NCBI GenBank assembly: GCA_900759415.1 | Contig: CAAEVC010000102.1 | Location: 1-5,697, forward strand | Length of the DNA stretch: 5,697 nucleotides | Source of the DNA: an uncultured Dialister sp. | GTDB taxonomy: Bacteria; Bacillota; Negativicutes; Veillonellales; Dialisteraceae | Reading direction: 5' to 3' | Notes under the pieces: model-generated | The model's input: the letters and a program-made list of their open reading frames with translations, nothing else | Databases searched by the model: none | Told to the model about the DNA's origin: nothing | Shown: positions 1 to 5,498 of the stretch, one piece after another | Layout of the letters: the number at the start of each line of letters is the position of its first letter | Position numbering within the stretch: position 1 is the first letter of the stretch | Made by a program: the position numbers and the translations under genes

Positions 1-636
1 GATGCCAAGCTGACACCGAACCAGAGAAGCGCATGGCATGCACTCATTGGCGGTGTCATGGGAGAGCTGAGCAATAAGGATTTCCTTGGCGGAGCCACAG
101 CGGCGGGAATCAATGAAATGCTAATCCGTCATATAGAAAAAGCAAGCAATGGCAATCCTGCCACCATGCAATGGATGAGTGCGGCCATCGGAGGTATAAC
201 TGGAGAACTGATATCCCAAAATCCGCAATTAGGGGCAGCGGCTGCATCCAGTGGAACGAAAAATAATGATCTGGATGAAGAAATGGCAGCAATTAACAAT
301 AGTAATTTTAAGGAATCTGTTAATCAAGTTGCAAATCAAATATGGAATTTATTAACTGAGGAAGATAAAGCCAAATTAAGAAAATTAATAGAAGAACATG
401 CAGTTGTCGATGGTATTAATTTATTAACTAAATATACTATTAAGCATTATCCTCAGATAGTTAAGGATTATCCTATGGTGTTTGAGGGTGTTAGAGATTT
501 AGGACGACTGAGAAGTGCAAGTTCTTTTGCCGGATTTATATGGTTTTATTATAGTACAAGATATGAGAATCGACCGGACTCAACCAATTATAACGATTGG
601 TTAAAGCAAGAAATTGATGGTGGACAAAAAGATTGA
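1..636 (+). CDS. CdiA-like contact-dependent inhibition protein, C-terminal part (5' end outside window)
   Basis: The reading frame is open from base 1, so the first ATG at 58 is internal and the true start lies upstream; 211 residues are visible. Residues 1 to about 88 are Ala/Gly-rich and helical, with two similar blocks (AWHALIGGVMGELSNKD and QWMSAAIGGITGELISQ) typical of the pretoxin region of two-partner-secreted CdiA/haemagglutinin proteins. This region ends in SGTKNNDL (bases 250-273), which sits where the VENN motif lies in Enterobacteria; KNN replaces VENN. The last ~120 residues (268-633) are the candidate toxin. I recognise no known nuclease or pore motif in them. They show charged helices (EEDKAKLRKLIEEH) and one hydrophobic aromatic stretch (SSFAGFIWFYYS). 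G+C falls from about 53% (61-120) to 25-28% (301-480) by hand count, as expected for a swapped toxin cassette. The CdiA-type assignment is fairly firm; the toxin activity is unknown. Confidence 0.75.
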   Translation, partial: DAKLTPNQRSAWHALIGGVMGELSNKDFLGGATAAGINEMLIRHIEKASNGNPATMQWMSAAIGGITGELISQNPQLGAAAASSGTKNNDLDEEMAAINNSNFKESVNQVANQIWNLLTEEDKAKLRKLIEEHAVVDGINLLTKYTIKHYPQIVKDYPMVFEGVRDLGRLRSASSFAGFIWFYYSTRYENRPDSTNYNDWLKQEIDGGQKD

Positions 637-657
637 AACTGGAGATGTAATAGGATT

Positions 658-849
658 ATGAAAGAAACAAAATCTGGACCTTTTAAGAAGATGAAGGATT
701 CTTTAGGAATAAATATTATTATTTCAATGATTGGGATTTTTGTGGGGATTATGGCATTCGTATTTAATTTAGGTATTTTGGCTAAATTGGCAATAGTGAT
801 ATTAGGTATTAGCGCCATTATTGATGGAAAGGGAAATGTAAGATTTTGA
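658..849 (+). CDS. Small two-helix membrane protein, candidate CDI immunity protein
   Basis: A 63-residue protein with a basic N-terminus (about 1-14) and two hydrophobic segments, roughly residues 17-36 and 38-55, separated by a short N-L-G turn; the tail is DGKGNVRF. It starts 21 nt after the stop of the CdiA-like gene, with GGAG at 641-644 and a closer AGGA at 652-655 as possible ribosome binding sites. G+C is about 25-30%, like the toxin tail and unlike the pretoxin region, so the two probably arrived as one cassette. In CDI loci the gene directly after cdiA normally encodes the immunity protein, and that position is the main evidence; I recognise no family in the sequence. If it is the immunity protein, its membrane location would suggest a toxin that acts on or enters through the inner membrane. 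It could instead be an unrelated small membrane protein. Confidence 0.6.
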   Translation: MKETKSGPFKKMKDSLGINIIISMIGIFVGIMAFVFNLGILAKLAIVILGISAIIDGKGNVRF

Positions 850-971
850 TTACAATCGTCTATAATGATGGTATTACATGAGTATGTTCTCTGACACGGC
901 CGGTGTCTGAAGGAAAAACCGCTGTATGTCAGATTGATGTTCAGCGGCATTAACCGTAGAAGCTACATAAT

Positions 972-1042
972 AAAAACCTCCTTAAAAGTACAATATAAAT
1001 GCGATCTGTCAATTGCATGAATGTACTGATAAGGAGGTTTTT
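972..1042 (+). repeat. Large inverted repeat that sequesters a ribosome binding site
   Basis: The arms at 972-991 and 1023-1042 are 20 bases each and pair at 18 of 20 positions. Inside them a second stem (999-1005 with 1012-1018, 6 of 7 pairs) closes a 6-base loop, giving a hairpin of about 71 nt. The right arm contains AAGGAGG (1031-1037), six bases before the codon where tnpA should begin; the left arm contains the exact complement CCTCCTT (977-983). In IS200 the tnpA site is known to be hidden in such a leader stem, which keeps transposase expression low. The pairing is seen directly; the control function is inferred from the family. Confidence 0.75.
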
Positions 1043-1043
1043 A

Positions 1044-1106
1044 ACGTGGTTATCACATACTCACAATTTTTCACATACAGCATGGGAGTGTAAATACCAT
1101 AAGGTG
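1044..1106 (+). pseudogene. tnpA: IS200-type transposase tnpA, N-terminal fossil
   Basis: Codons 1050-1106 read LSHTHNFSHTAWECKYHKV, close to the N-terminus of Y1 HUH transposases of the IS200/IS605 family, where (S)HTxWxCKYHxVF is conserved. The expected continuation into the PKYRRK segment, the HUH motif and the catalytic tyrosine is absent. After KYHKV the frame runs 31 more codons to TAG at 1200 with no recognisable similarity. At the ideal distance from AAGGAGG (6 nt) the codon is ACG (1044-1046) rather than a start codon, which suggests point-mutational decay as well as the deletion. In-frame ATGs at 999 and 1017 lie inside the hairpin and are unlikely starts. The GTG at 1046 is in another frame and ends after 15 codons. 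Confidence 0.65.
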
Positions 1107-1227
1107 GAAACTGCACTAAGATATGCTGATGGTATCACGATGCTGTCAAAAAGGCTTTATAAAAAATCCAAACGTCCTTTCACCTTTGCTCATCACTCAT
1201 AGCTGATATGTATCCGGCATGTAGAGT

Positions 1228-1809
1228 TCATGGCTCTAAAGATTTCATCAGCTCAGGAAAAGGGATGAAGTCTTCTACTTTTTCCCGGTGGCCGGTTTCT
1301 TTTTCCATCCATATCATATGGTACCAGCGGTCGAATTTATAGGCGCAGCGGTGGAAGTAGGCGGTCCTCTTGAAGCCCAGGCGTTCATGGAAGAGGGGAC
1401 TGTCTTTGGGGAGGAAGGGGTCGTCTTCTTCTGTATAGGCGATGCAGGATTCCAGGTTGTAGATATGCTGTTTTATGAGGAGGCTTTCAAGGGCAGTATA
1501 GAGCATTTTCCCCAGGCCTTCATGATGGGAGGCCATGTCTATATAGATGGAGAGCTCCGCGCTGTGCTCGTAGGCTTTTCTTGTTTTGAAGGGGCCGGCG
1601 TAGGCATAGCCTTTGATGATGCCTTCTTTTTCGATGACGAGCTAGGGATAGGATGCAAGGGTATGTGTGATCCGTTCCCTGAATTCGGAAAGGGAAGGGG
1701 CATCGTATTCGAAGGTGATGGCTGTTTTTTCTACGTAAGGACGGTAGATGGAAAGAAGGGCGGAGGCGTCTTCTTCTGTGGCGGTGCGGATGGTGATGCT
1801 ATTTTCCAT
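1228..1809 (-). pseudogene. Phosphinothricin N-acetyltransferase-like GNAT, interrupted by one amber codon
   Basis: Translation from ATG at 1809 gives 193 codons that follow the GNAT N-acyltransferase pattern of the Pat/phosphinothricin acetyltransferase group throughout: ITIRTATEEDASALLSIY at residues 5-22, YVEKTAITFEY at 25-35, GYAYAGPFKTRKAYEHSAE at 67-85, an acetyl-CoA-loop region HHEGLGKMLYTALE at 95-108, and FHERLGFKRTAYFHRCAYKF plus RWYHMIWMEK at 139-170. Codon 56 is TAG (1642-1644) where the family has an aromatic residue (YP-Y/F-LV), a one-base change from a Tyr codon. No frameshift is seen on either side. The ATG at 1536 (codon 92) would yield only the C-terminal half, without the N-terminal strands, so it is not a credible separate gene. 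The start overlaps the stop of the upstream thioesterase by 11 nt, so the two formed a coupled pair. Relatives acetylate amino-acid-like or amine substrates; the natural substrate here is unknown. The stop could also be a sequencing error. Confidence 0.8.
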
Positions 1810-2188
1810 ATCTTCCGGCGGCTCTTTCCATGAATTTGTCTACGCCCACGAGGAAACGGTCATGGGTGGCGCTTCCTATTTCTCCTCCTTCGTCAGCGGC
1901 GGTGATGACAAAGGAGATTTTCTTTCCTTCTACGGCGGTGACGGTGGCGGTGACGGTGACGGTGCGGCCGGGAAGGGTGGGGGCTTTGTGGGTGAGGGCG
2001 ATGAAGCCGCCTACGGTTGTTTCCTTTTCTTTGAGGTATGGGGCAAGGGCTTTGCAGGCAGTCTCTTCCATGAGGGCAGAAAGGACAGGGGTGGCAAGGA
2101 CGGGAAGGCTCCCGCTCTTCACTACAGCAGCAGTTTCATTTTCGGTGACTTTGTGATGGATGACAGCAGATATTCCTTTTTCAATCAT
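1799..2188 (-). CDS. FlK-like hotdog-fold acyl-CoA thioesterase
   Basis: A 129-residue cytoplasmic hotdog thioesterase resembling the fluoroacetyl-CoA thioesterase FlK group. The FlK catalytic triad is preserved with the same spacing: Thr33 (LATPVLSALME), Glu41, and His67 (ALTHKAPTLPG), that is 8 and 26 residues apart. The GRTVTVTATVTAVEGKKISF strand pair and the EIGSATHDRFLV segment also match. The family hydrolyses acyl-CoA thioesters; most bacterial members are uncharacterised, and fluoroacetate resistance should not be assumed. There are two possible starts, ATG at 2194 and 2188. AAGGAGG (2203-2197 on this strand) lies only 2 nt from the first and 8 nt from the second, so 2188 is preferred; the first would give 131 residues. 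It leads the pair with the GNAT pseudogene and is divergent from mltG. Confidence 0.85.
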   Translation of the reverse strand: MIEKGISAVIHHKVTENETAAVVKSGSLPVLATPVLSALMEETACKALAPYLKEKETTVGGFIALTHKAPTLPGRTVTVTATVTAVEGKKISFVITAADEGGEIGSATHDRFLVGVDKFMERAAGRYGK

Positions 2189-2212
2189 TTTCATTTCCTC
2201 CTTGTTTTTTCT

Positions 2213-2218
2213 ATTGTA
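2213..2218 (-). promoter_or_regulatory. Possible -10 box for the thioesterase gene
   Basis: On the minus strand TACAAT lies about 10 nt upstream of the AAGGAGG site of the thioesterase gene. No convincing -35 box is visible at 16-18 nt, so this is a weak call, made on position and one hexamer. Confidence 0.3.
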
Positions 2219-2226
2219 ACACAGGG

Positions 2227-2257
2227 TTTATAGATGTTTTTCTTTATATGGTATAAT
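2227..2257 (+). promoter_or_regulatory. Promoter for the mltG-trmR-trhP-DUF4911 operon
   Basis: A perfect TATAAT (2252-2257) is preceded by TG at 2249-2250, forming an extended -10 (TGgTATAAT). The best -35 match is TTTATA (2227-2232), 4 of 6, at a long 19-nt spacing, which the extended -10 could compensate for. It lies 58 nt before the mltG start in the 127-nt divergent gap. All four downstream genes overlap, so this is probably the main promoter for them. Confidence 0.6.
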
Positions 2258-2315
2258 ATAGAATATTTAATTTCCTCAATTCCTGAAAGGGAATGAATCT
2301 TTTTAGAGGTGGAAT

Positions 2316-3344
2316 GTGGAAAACAAGAATGAGAATTCTCCTGGTTCTTTATATAAGAAGGCAGGATGGGCAGCCCTCGGGCTCATGATATCTATTGCCT
2401 TTGCAGGGGGAATCTATTTCTATGCCTTTGACCGTATCGGACTTCATGGCACCGCTATGGTGTATGTGCCGAAGGATGCGACGGGAAAGGATATTGCAGA
2501 TGTACTGGAAAGCAAGGGGGTCATCAGGAGCGGGACGCTTTTCCGTTTCTATGCCCGGGTTCTGGGAAGCAGTAATGCGCTTCAGAGCGGTACATACAAG
2601 ATGAAGCAGGGGCTTACGGTGAAGGAGGCAATGGAAGCACTGCAGAGCGGTAAGACGGAATCGGTGATGGTGACTGTGCCGGAAGGGTATACAGTGCATC
2701 AGATCGCTCTCCTTCTGAAGCAGGCAGGCGTGCCGGCAGCTGATGATTTCGAGCAGGTGGCTTCTACCTACGGCCCTCTTCCCTATCAGTACGGACCGGT
2801 GGCAGTACCGGTGAAAGCGGAAGGTTTTCTTTTCCCGGATACCTATCATATTCCGCTGGAGTACAGCGCAAAACAGATCTGTGATATTATGTACCAGCGG
2901 ACAGATAAGATGCTTACGCCGGATATTCGTAGGAAAGCGGAAGCGAAACAACTGACTCTTCATGATCTTATGACGCTGGCATCCATGGTGGAAAGAGAAG
3001 CAAAATTTAAAGAGGATCAGGTGCCAATTGCGTCAGTTATGCTGAAACGGCTTGCGGTAGGAATGCCTCTTCAGATCGATGCGACTATTCAGTATGCTCT
3101 GGGAAATCCAAAGGAAGATCTTACTATTGCTGATACGAAGATTGATTCCCCTTATAATACCTATACTCATCAGGGGCTGCCACCTGGACCGATCGGAAGT
3201 CCGGGGCTGGATGCCATAGAGGCGGTACTGGCGGCTCAGCCGGGAGAATACCTCTACTATGTGGCACAGGCAGATGGACATCATGTATTTACCAGGTCTT
3301 ATGAAGAACATCAGACAGAAACGGAGAATATTTATGGTCCGTGA
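2316..3344 (+). CDS. mltG: Endolytic murein transglycosylase MltG (YceG-like)
   Basis: A 342-residue membrane-anchored lytic transglycosylase that cleaves nascent peptidoglycan strands and so sets glycan chain length. It has a short cytoplasmic N-terminus, one membrane segment at about residues 15-38 (AGWAALGLMISIAFAGGIYF), and an extracytoplasmic part with a LysM-like subdomain (about 45-110, VYVPKDATGKDIADVLESKG) followed by the YceG catalytic domain. Family hallmarks are EGFLFPDTY (169-177), LASMVEREAKF (221-231) with the presumed catalytic Glu226, LQIDATIQYALG (252-263) and SPYNTYTHQGLPPGPIGSPG (278-297). Length is typical. The start is GTG at 2316, behind GAGGTGG (2306-2312). An ATG two bases earlier (2314) is in another frame and does not give this protein. 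First gene of the operon; mltG next to trmR and trhP is also the Bacillus subtilis order (yrrL-yrrM-yrrN/O). Confidence 0.95.
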   Translation: MENKNENSPGSLYKKAGWAALGLMISIAFAGGIYFYAFDRIGLHGTAMVYVPKDATGKDIADVLESKGVIRSGTLFRFYARVLGSSNALQSGTYKMKQGLTVKEAMEALQSGKTESVMVTVPEGYTVHQIALLLKQAGVPAADDFEQVASTYGPLPYQYGPVAVPVKAEGFLFPDTYHIPLEYSAKQICDIMYQRTDKMLTPDIRRKAEAKQLTLHDLMTLASMVEREAKFKEDQVPIASVMLKRLAVGMPLQIDATIQYALGNPKEDLTIADTKIDSPYNTYTHQGLPPGPIGSPGLDAIEAVLAAQPGEYLYYVAQADGHHVFTRSYEEHQTETENIYGP

Positions 3345-3933
3345 TCTGGAAGAAATAAAGAGAAGACTGGAAGCATATGCTCTGGAAAACGGAGTCCCCA
3401 TCATCCGCCGGTCAGAAAGGGAAGGGCTTCTTTCGGCCGCATCCCTTGCTGATCCGGGAAGGATCCTTGAAATAGGGACGGCTATCGGCTATTCATCCCT
3501 CCTTCTGGCAGAAGCATTTCCAGAAGCAGAGATCGACACCATCGAGCTGGACCCCAGCCGTCACCAGATGGCCGAAGAGGTCATGAAAGAGGCAGGATTT
3601 TCCGAAAGGGTCCATTGTCATCTGGGGGATGCAGGAAAGGTACTGGAAACCCTTTTCGGCCCCTATGATTTTGTATATTTAGACGGCCCCAAAGGCCAGT
3701 ATTTGAAAGAACTCCTTATGATCGAGGATAAACTCGCAGAAAAAGCGGTGATTGCAGCAGATAATGTGCTTTTCAGAGGGCTTGTCCGGTCAGAGGGAAA
3801 GGTGCCTCATCGCTATCGCACTCTCGTAATGCGTCTCCGGGACTATATTTCCTATGTGGAAAGTAGTTACGATACGAAGATTTACGAAGATGGCGATGGT
3901 CTGGCAGTGAGCATAAAGAAAGGAAATGTATGA
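3334..3933 (+). CDS. trmR: SAM-dependent O-methyltransferase, TrmR-like tRNA 5-hydroxyuridine methyltransferase
   Basis: A 199-residue class I methyltransferase of the O-methyltransferase 3 family (catechol-OMT-like). The SAM-binding motif is ILEIGTAIGYS (44-54), with the acidic ribose contact in DTIELDP (68-74) and GDAGKVL (98-104). The metal site is Asp117 (YLDGPKG) plus Asp143-Asn144 (AADNVLFRG), the usual divalent-cation triad. In B. subtilis TrmR (YrrM) methylates 5-hydroxyuridine at tRNA position 34 to 5-methoxyuridine. The function is assigned here because the next gene is the matching hydroxylase and the gene before it is mltG, as in Bacillus; the sequence alone would only support a small-molecule or tRNA O-methyltransferase. 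The start is ATG 3334, with GGAG at 3323-3326 (7-nt spacing), overlapping mltG by 11 nt. An in-frame extension to 3259 has no such site and would lie inside mltG. Confidence 0.88.
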   Translation: MVRDLEEIKRRLEAYALENGVPIIRRSEREGLLSAASLADPGRILEIGTAIGYSSLLLAEAFPEAEIDTIELDPSRHQMAEEVMKEAGFSERVHCHLGDAGKVLETLFGPYDFVYLDGPKGQYLKELLMIEDKLAEKAVIAADNVLFRGLVRSEGKVPHRYRTLVMRLRDYISYVESSYDTKIYEDGDGLAVSIKKGNV

Positions 3934-5156
3934 ATAAAATAGAACTTCTCGCTCCGGCGGGGAATATGGAAAAAATGAAGATGGCGCTCCTCTATGGCGC
4001 CGATGCGGTCTATCTGGCAGGAAAGGGCTTCGGCCTCCGTGCCTATGGCGGCAATTTCACTAGGGAAGAAATGAAGGAAGCAGTGAAATATGCCCATTCC
4101 ATGGGAAAGAAAGTATATGTCACCGTGAATATCATCCCAAGAAATGAAGATCTCGAGGGCATGGATGATTATCTGAAATTTCTGCAGGACATCCGTGTAG
4201 ATGCAGCTCTCATTTCCGACCTCGGCGTATTTTCTCTGGCTCGTCAGGTGGCTCCGGAACTTCCGATTCACGTATCCACCCAGGCAAGTTCTGCCAACTG
4301 GCGCACTGTGAAAATGTGGAAAGATCTGGGAGCCTCCAGAGTGGTGCTTGCCAGAGAAGTATCTCTTTCCGAAATGGCAGATATCCGGAAAAAAGTAGAT
4401 ATCGAACTGGAAGTATTTGGCCACGGTGCCCTCTGTATTTCCTGGTCCGGCAGATGCCTTCTCTCCAATTTCTTTACTAACGGAAAGAGACAGTCCAATC
4501 GGGGCGAATGCATCCAGGCCTGCCGTTTCCGCTATTCTGTAGTGGAAGAATCAAGACCGGGACAGTATTGGCCGGTGGAAGAAGATGAACATGGCACCTA
4601 CGTATTCAACAGCAAGGACCTTTGCATGGTGGACCATGTGAAGGAACTTATCGAAGGCGGTGCTTCTTCTTTAAAGATCGAAGGAAGAATGAAGAGCGTA
4701 TACTACGTGGCTGCTGTCGTTTCTGCTTACAGAAAAGCTATCGATGCATACTATACTGAAGGGGAAAATTACAAAGTCCGTCCTGAGTGGCGGGAAGAAC
4801 TGGAAAAGGTATCTCACCGTCCCTATACCACAGCTTTTGCTTTCCAGGAACCGGATCATGAAGCCCAGGAATATGAAAAATCCCAGCCGGAACAGCCCTA
4901 TGATTTTGTCGGCCTCATCGTGAAAAAGGATGAAGAAACCAATCAGGTGCAGCAGAGAAACCATTTCAAAGTGGGAGAAGTGCTGGAATACCTTACACCT
5001 AAAGGTGAAGTAGGCAATATGACAGTAGAAAAACTGATCAACAAAGAAGGCGAAGAAGTAGAAAAGGCGCCGCATCCTCTGGAAGAACTGACCATGAAGG
5101 CTTCCGTTCTCCTTCCTGCTTTCACTATTTTGAGAAGAAAGGCCCATCATGGATAA
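3930..5156 (+). CDS. trhP: U32-family prephenate-dependent tRNA uridine(34) hydroxylase (YrrO/YegQ type)
   Basis: A 408-residue protein formerly called collagenase-like peptidase U32. It begins with ELLAPAGNMEKMKMALLYGADAVYLAG (5-31), the TIM-barrel start of U32 proteins, and has the family signature EVFGHGALCISWSGRC (161-176) followed by SNRGECIQACRFRY (189-202). Cys169, Cys176, Cys194 and Cys198 are placed as in members that carry an iron-sulfur cluster. SSLKIEGRMKSVYYVAAVV (246-264) is also conserved, and residues from about 325 form the C-terminal beta-barrel domain of the long form (FKVGEVLEYLTPKG). TrhP makes 5-hydroxyuridine at tRNA U34 with prephenate; TrmR then methylates it. Bacillus has two adjacent copies (TrhP1 short, TrhP2 long); only the long form is present here. 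The start overlaps the trmR stop as ATGA (3930-3933), with AGGAA at 3921-3925. Confidence 0.9.
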   Translation: MNKIELLAPAGNMEKMKMALLYGADAVYLAGKGFGLRAYGGNFTREEMKEAVKYAHSMGKKVYVTVNIIPRNEDLEGMDDYLKFLQDIRVDAALISDLGVFSLARQVAPELPIHVSTQASSANWRTVKMWKDLGASRVVLAREVSLSEMADIRKKVDIELEVFGHGALCISWSGRCLLSNFFTNGKRQSNRGECIQACRFRYSVVEESRPGQYWPVEEDEHGTYVFNSKDLCMVDHVKELIEGGASSLKIEGRMKSVYYVAAVVSAYRKAIDAYYTEGENYKVRPEWREELEKVSHRPYTTAFAFQEPDHEAQEYEKSQPEQPYDFVGLIVKKDEETNQVQQRNHFKVGEVLEYLTPKGEVGNMTVEKLINKEGEEVEKAPHPLEELTMKASVLLPAFTILRRKAHHG

Positions 5157-5385
5157 AGAAGACAATCGGGTATATATAGAAATCCCGCCGGAAGAAGTGA
5201 ACTATATCAATCGTATCATAGAAGGATACGAGTATCTGGGCATCCTCACCACCCTGAACCCCCACAGAGCAACCTGTCAGATCAATTCAACAAAAGATAC
5301 AAGAGATATGGTTATCGATGTACTTACCCATTTGACTGATGTGAAAGTCACCATCCTTCCATCTAGAGAAGAAGCGTTGAAATAG
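5149..5385 (+). CDS. DUF4911-family protein of unknown function
   Basis: A 78-residue soluble protein whose central part (VYIEIPPEEVNYINRIIEGY, residues 8-27, then EYLGILTTLNPHR and MVIDVLTHLTDVKVTILP) fits the DUF4911 family, small proteins common in Firmicutes. The pattern of an amphipathic strand, a helix, a strand pair, a helix and a final strand suggests a compact alpha/beta fold of ferredoxin-like or ACT-like type; this is inferred from the sequence pattern only. No catalytic motif is visible. It starts 8 nt inside the end of trhP (ATG 5149, trhP stop 5154-5156), with AAGG at 5139-5142, so its translation is probably coupled to trhP. The position hints at a role with TrhP/TrmR or as a folding or RNA-binding accessory, but nothing in the sequence proves that. 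Confidence 0.75.
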   Translation: MDKEDNRVYIEIPPEEVNYINRIIEGYEYLGILTTLNPHRATCQINSTKDTRDMVIDVLTHLTDVKVTILPSREEALK

Positions 5386-5405
5386 AAGATATGATGTAAA
5401 AAATG

Positions 5406-5460
5406 AACTGACCCCCAATAGTTAGATTTTGATCTAACCATGGGGGCAGTTTCCTTTTCT
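5406..5460 (+). terminator. Bidirectional Rho-independent terminator at the end of the operon
   Basis: A long hairpin: AACTGaCCCCC at 5406-5416 pairs with GGGGGCAGTT at 5442-5451, one A bulged, and GTTAGAT (5421-5427) pairs with ATCTAAC (5432-5438) around a TTTG loop. It is followed by a T-rich tract (5451-5460). On the opposite strand the same stem is followed by six T residues (complement of 5399-5404), so it can stop transcription from both sides. It lies 20 nt after the DUF4911 stop. Confidence 0.85.
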
Positions 5461-5470
5461 AGTGCTTCTT

Positions 5471-5498
5471 TTGCATTTATTCTTTTCTATGCTACAAT
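5471..5498 (+). promoter_or_regulatory. Promoter-like sequence before the haemagglutinin fragment
   Basis: TTGCAT (5471-5476) and TACAAT (5493-5498) are 16 nt apart, with TG at 5490-5491 making an extended -10. The hexamers are moderate matches. There is no ribosome binding site with a start codon in the frame of the downstream fragment, so even if active it may drive nothing useful. Confidence 0.35.

Larger units (their letters stand above)
893..1106 (+). mobile_element. IS200/IS605-family remnant (left-end region plus tnpA start)
   Basis: The 378 bases between the immunity candidate and the GNAT pseudogene hold no intact gene. Reading rightwards there is a 5-bp hairpin (893-897 with 903-907), a 6-bp hairpin (CCGCTG 919-924 with CAGCGG 942-947), the large hairpin at 972-1042, and about 20 codons of an IS200-type tnpA. 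Clustered imperfect hairpins at the left end followed by a structured leader are the known layout of IS200-type elements. No right end and no tnpB were found. Sequence from 1107 to 1227 is not recognisable. The outer boundary at 893 is a guess from the first hairpin. Confidence 0.55.

Noticed and set aside
861..866. TATAAT after the immunity candidate as a promoter
   Set aside because: No -35 box is found at a workable distance and no gene follows, so a chance match in AT-rich DNA is more likely.
588..950. Minus-strand frame of 120 codons across the immunity candidate
   Set aside because: It is antisense to the toxin tail and the two-helix protein, has no ribosome binding site that I can see and resembles no family.
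999..1202. A 67-codon plus-strand frame as an intact small gene
   Set aside because: Its first 15 codons lie in the leader hairpin, its middle is a tnpA fragment and its end matches nothing, so it is a decay product rather than a gene.
1228..1536. Separate 102-residue minus-strand gene
   Set aside because: It is the C-terminal half of the GNAT fold, downstream of the amber codon; the upstream half is in the same frame, so both parts are one broken gene.
1288..2233. Long plus-strand open frames opposite the GNAT and thioesterase genes (1288-1833, 1748-2233, 1830-2156)
   Set aside because: Their products are low-complexity Gly/Phe-rich or Ser/Val/Thr-rich and match no family, while the minus strand encodes recognisable GNAT and hotdog proteins over the same bases. 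They are antisense shadows.
3259..3333. Extended N-terminus for the methyltransferase starting at 3259
   Set aside because: The extra 25 residues lie inside mltG, lack a ribosome binding site and are not part of the fold. ATG 3334 has GGAG at proper spacing.
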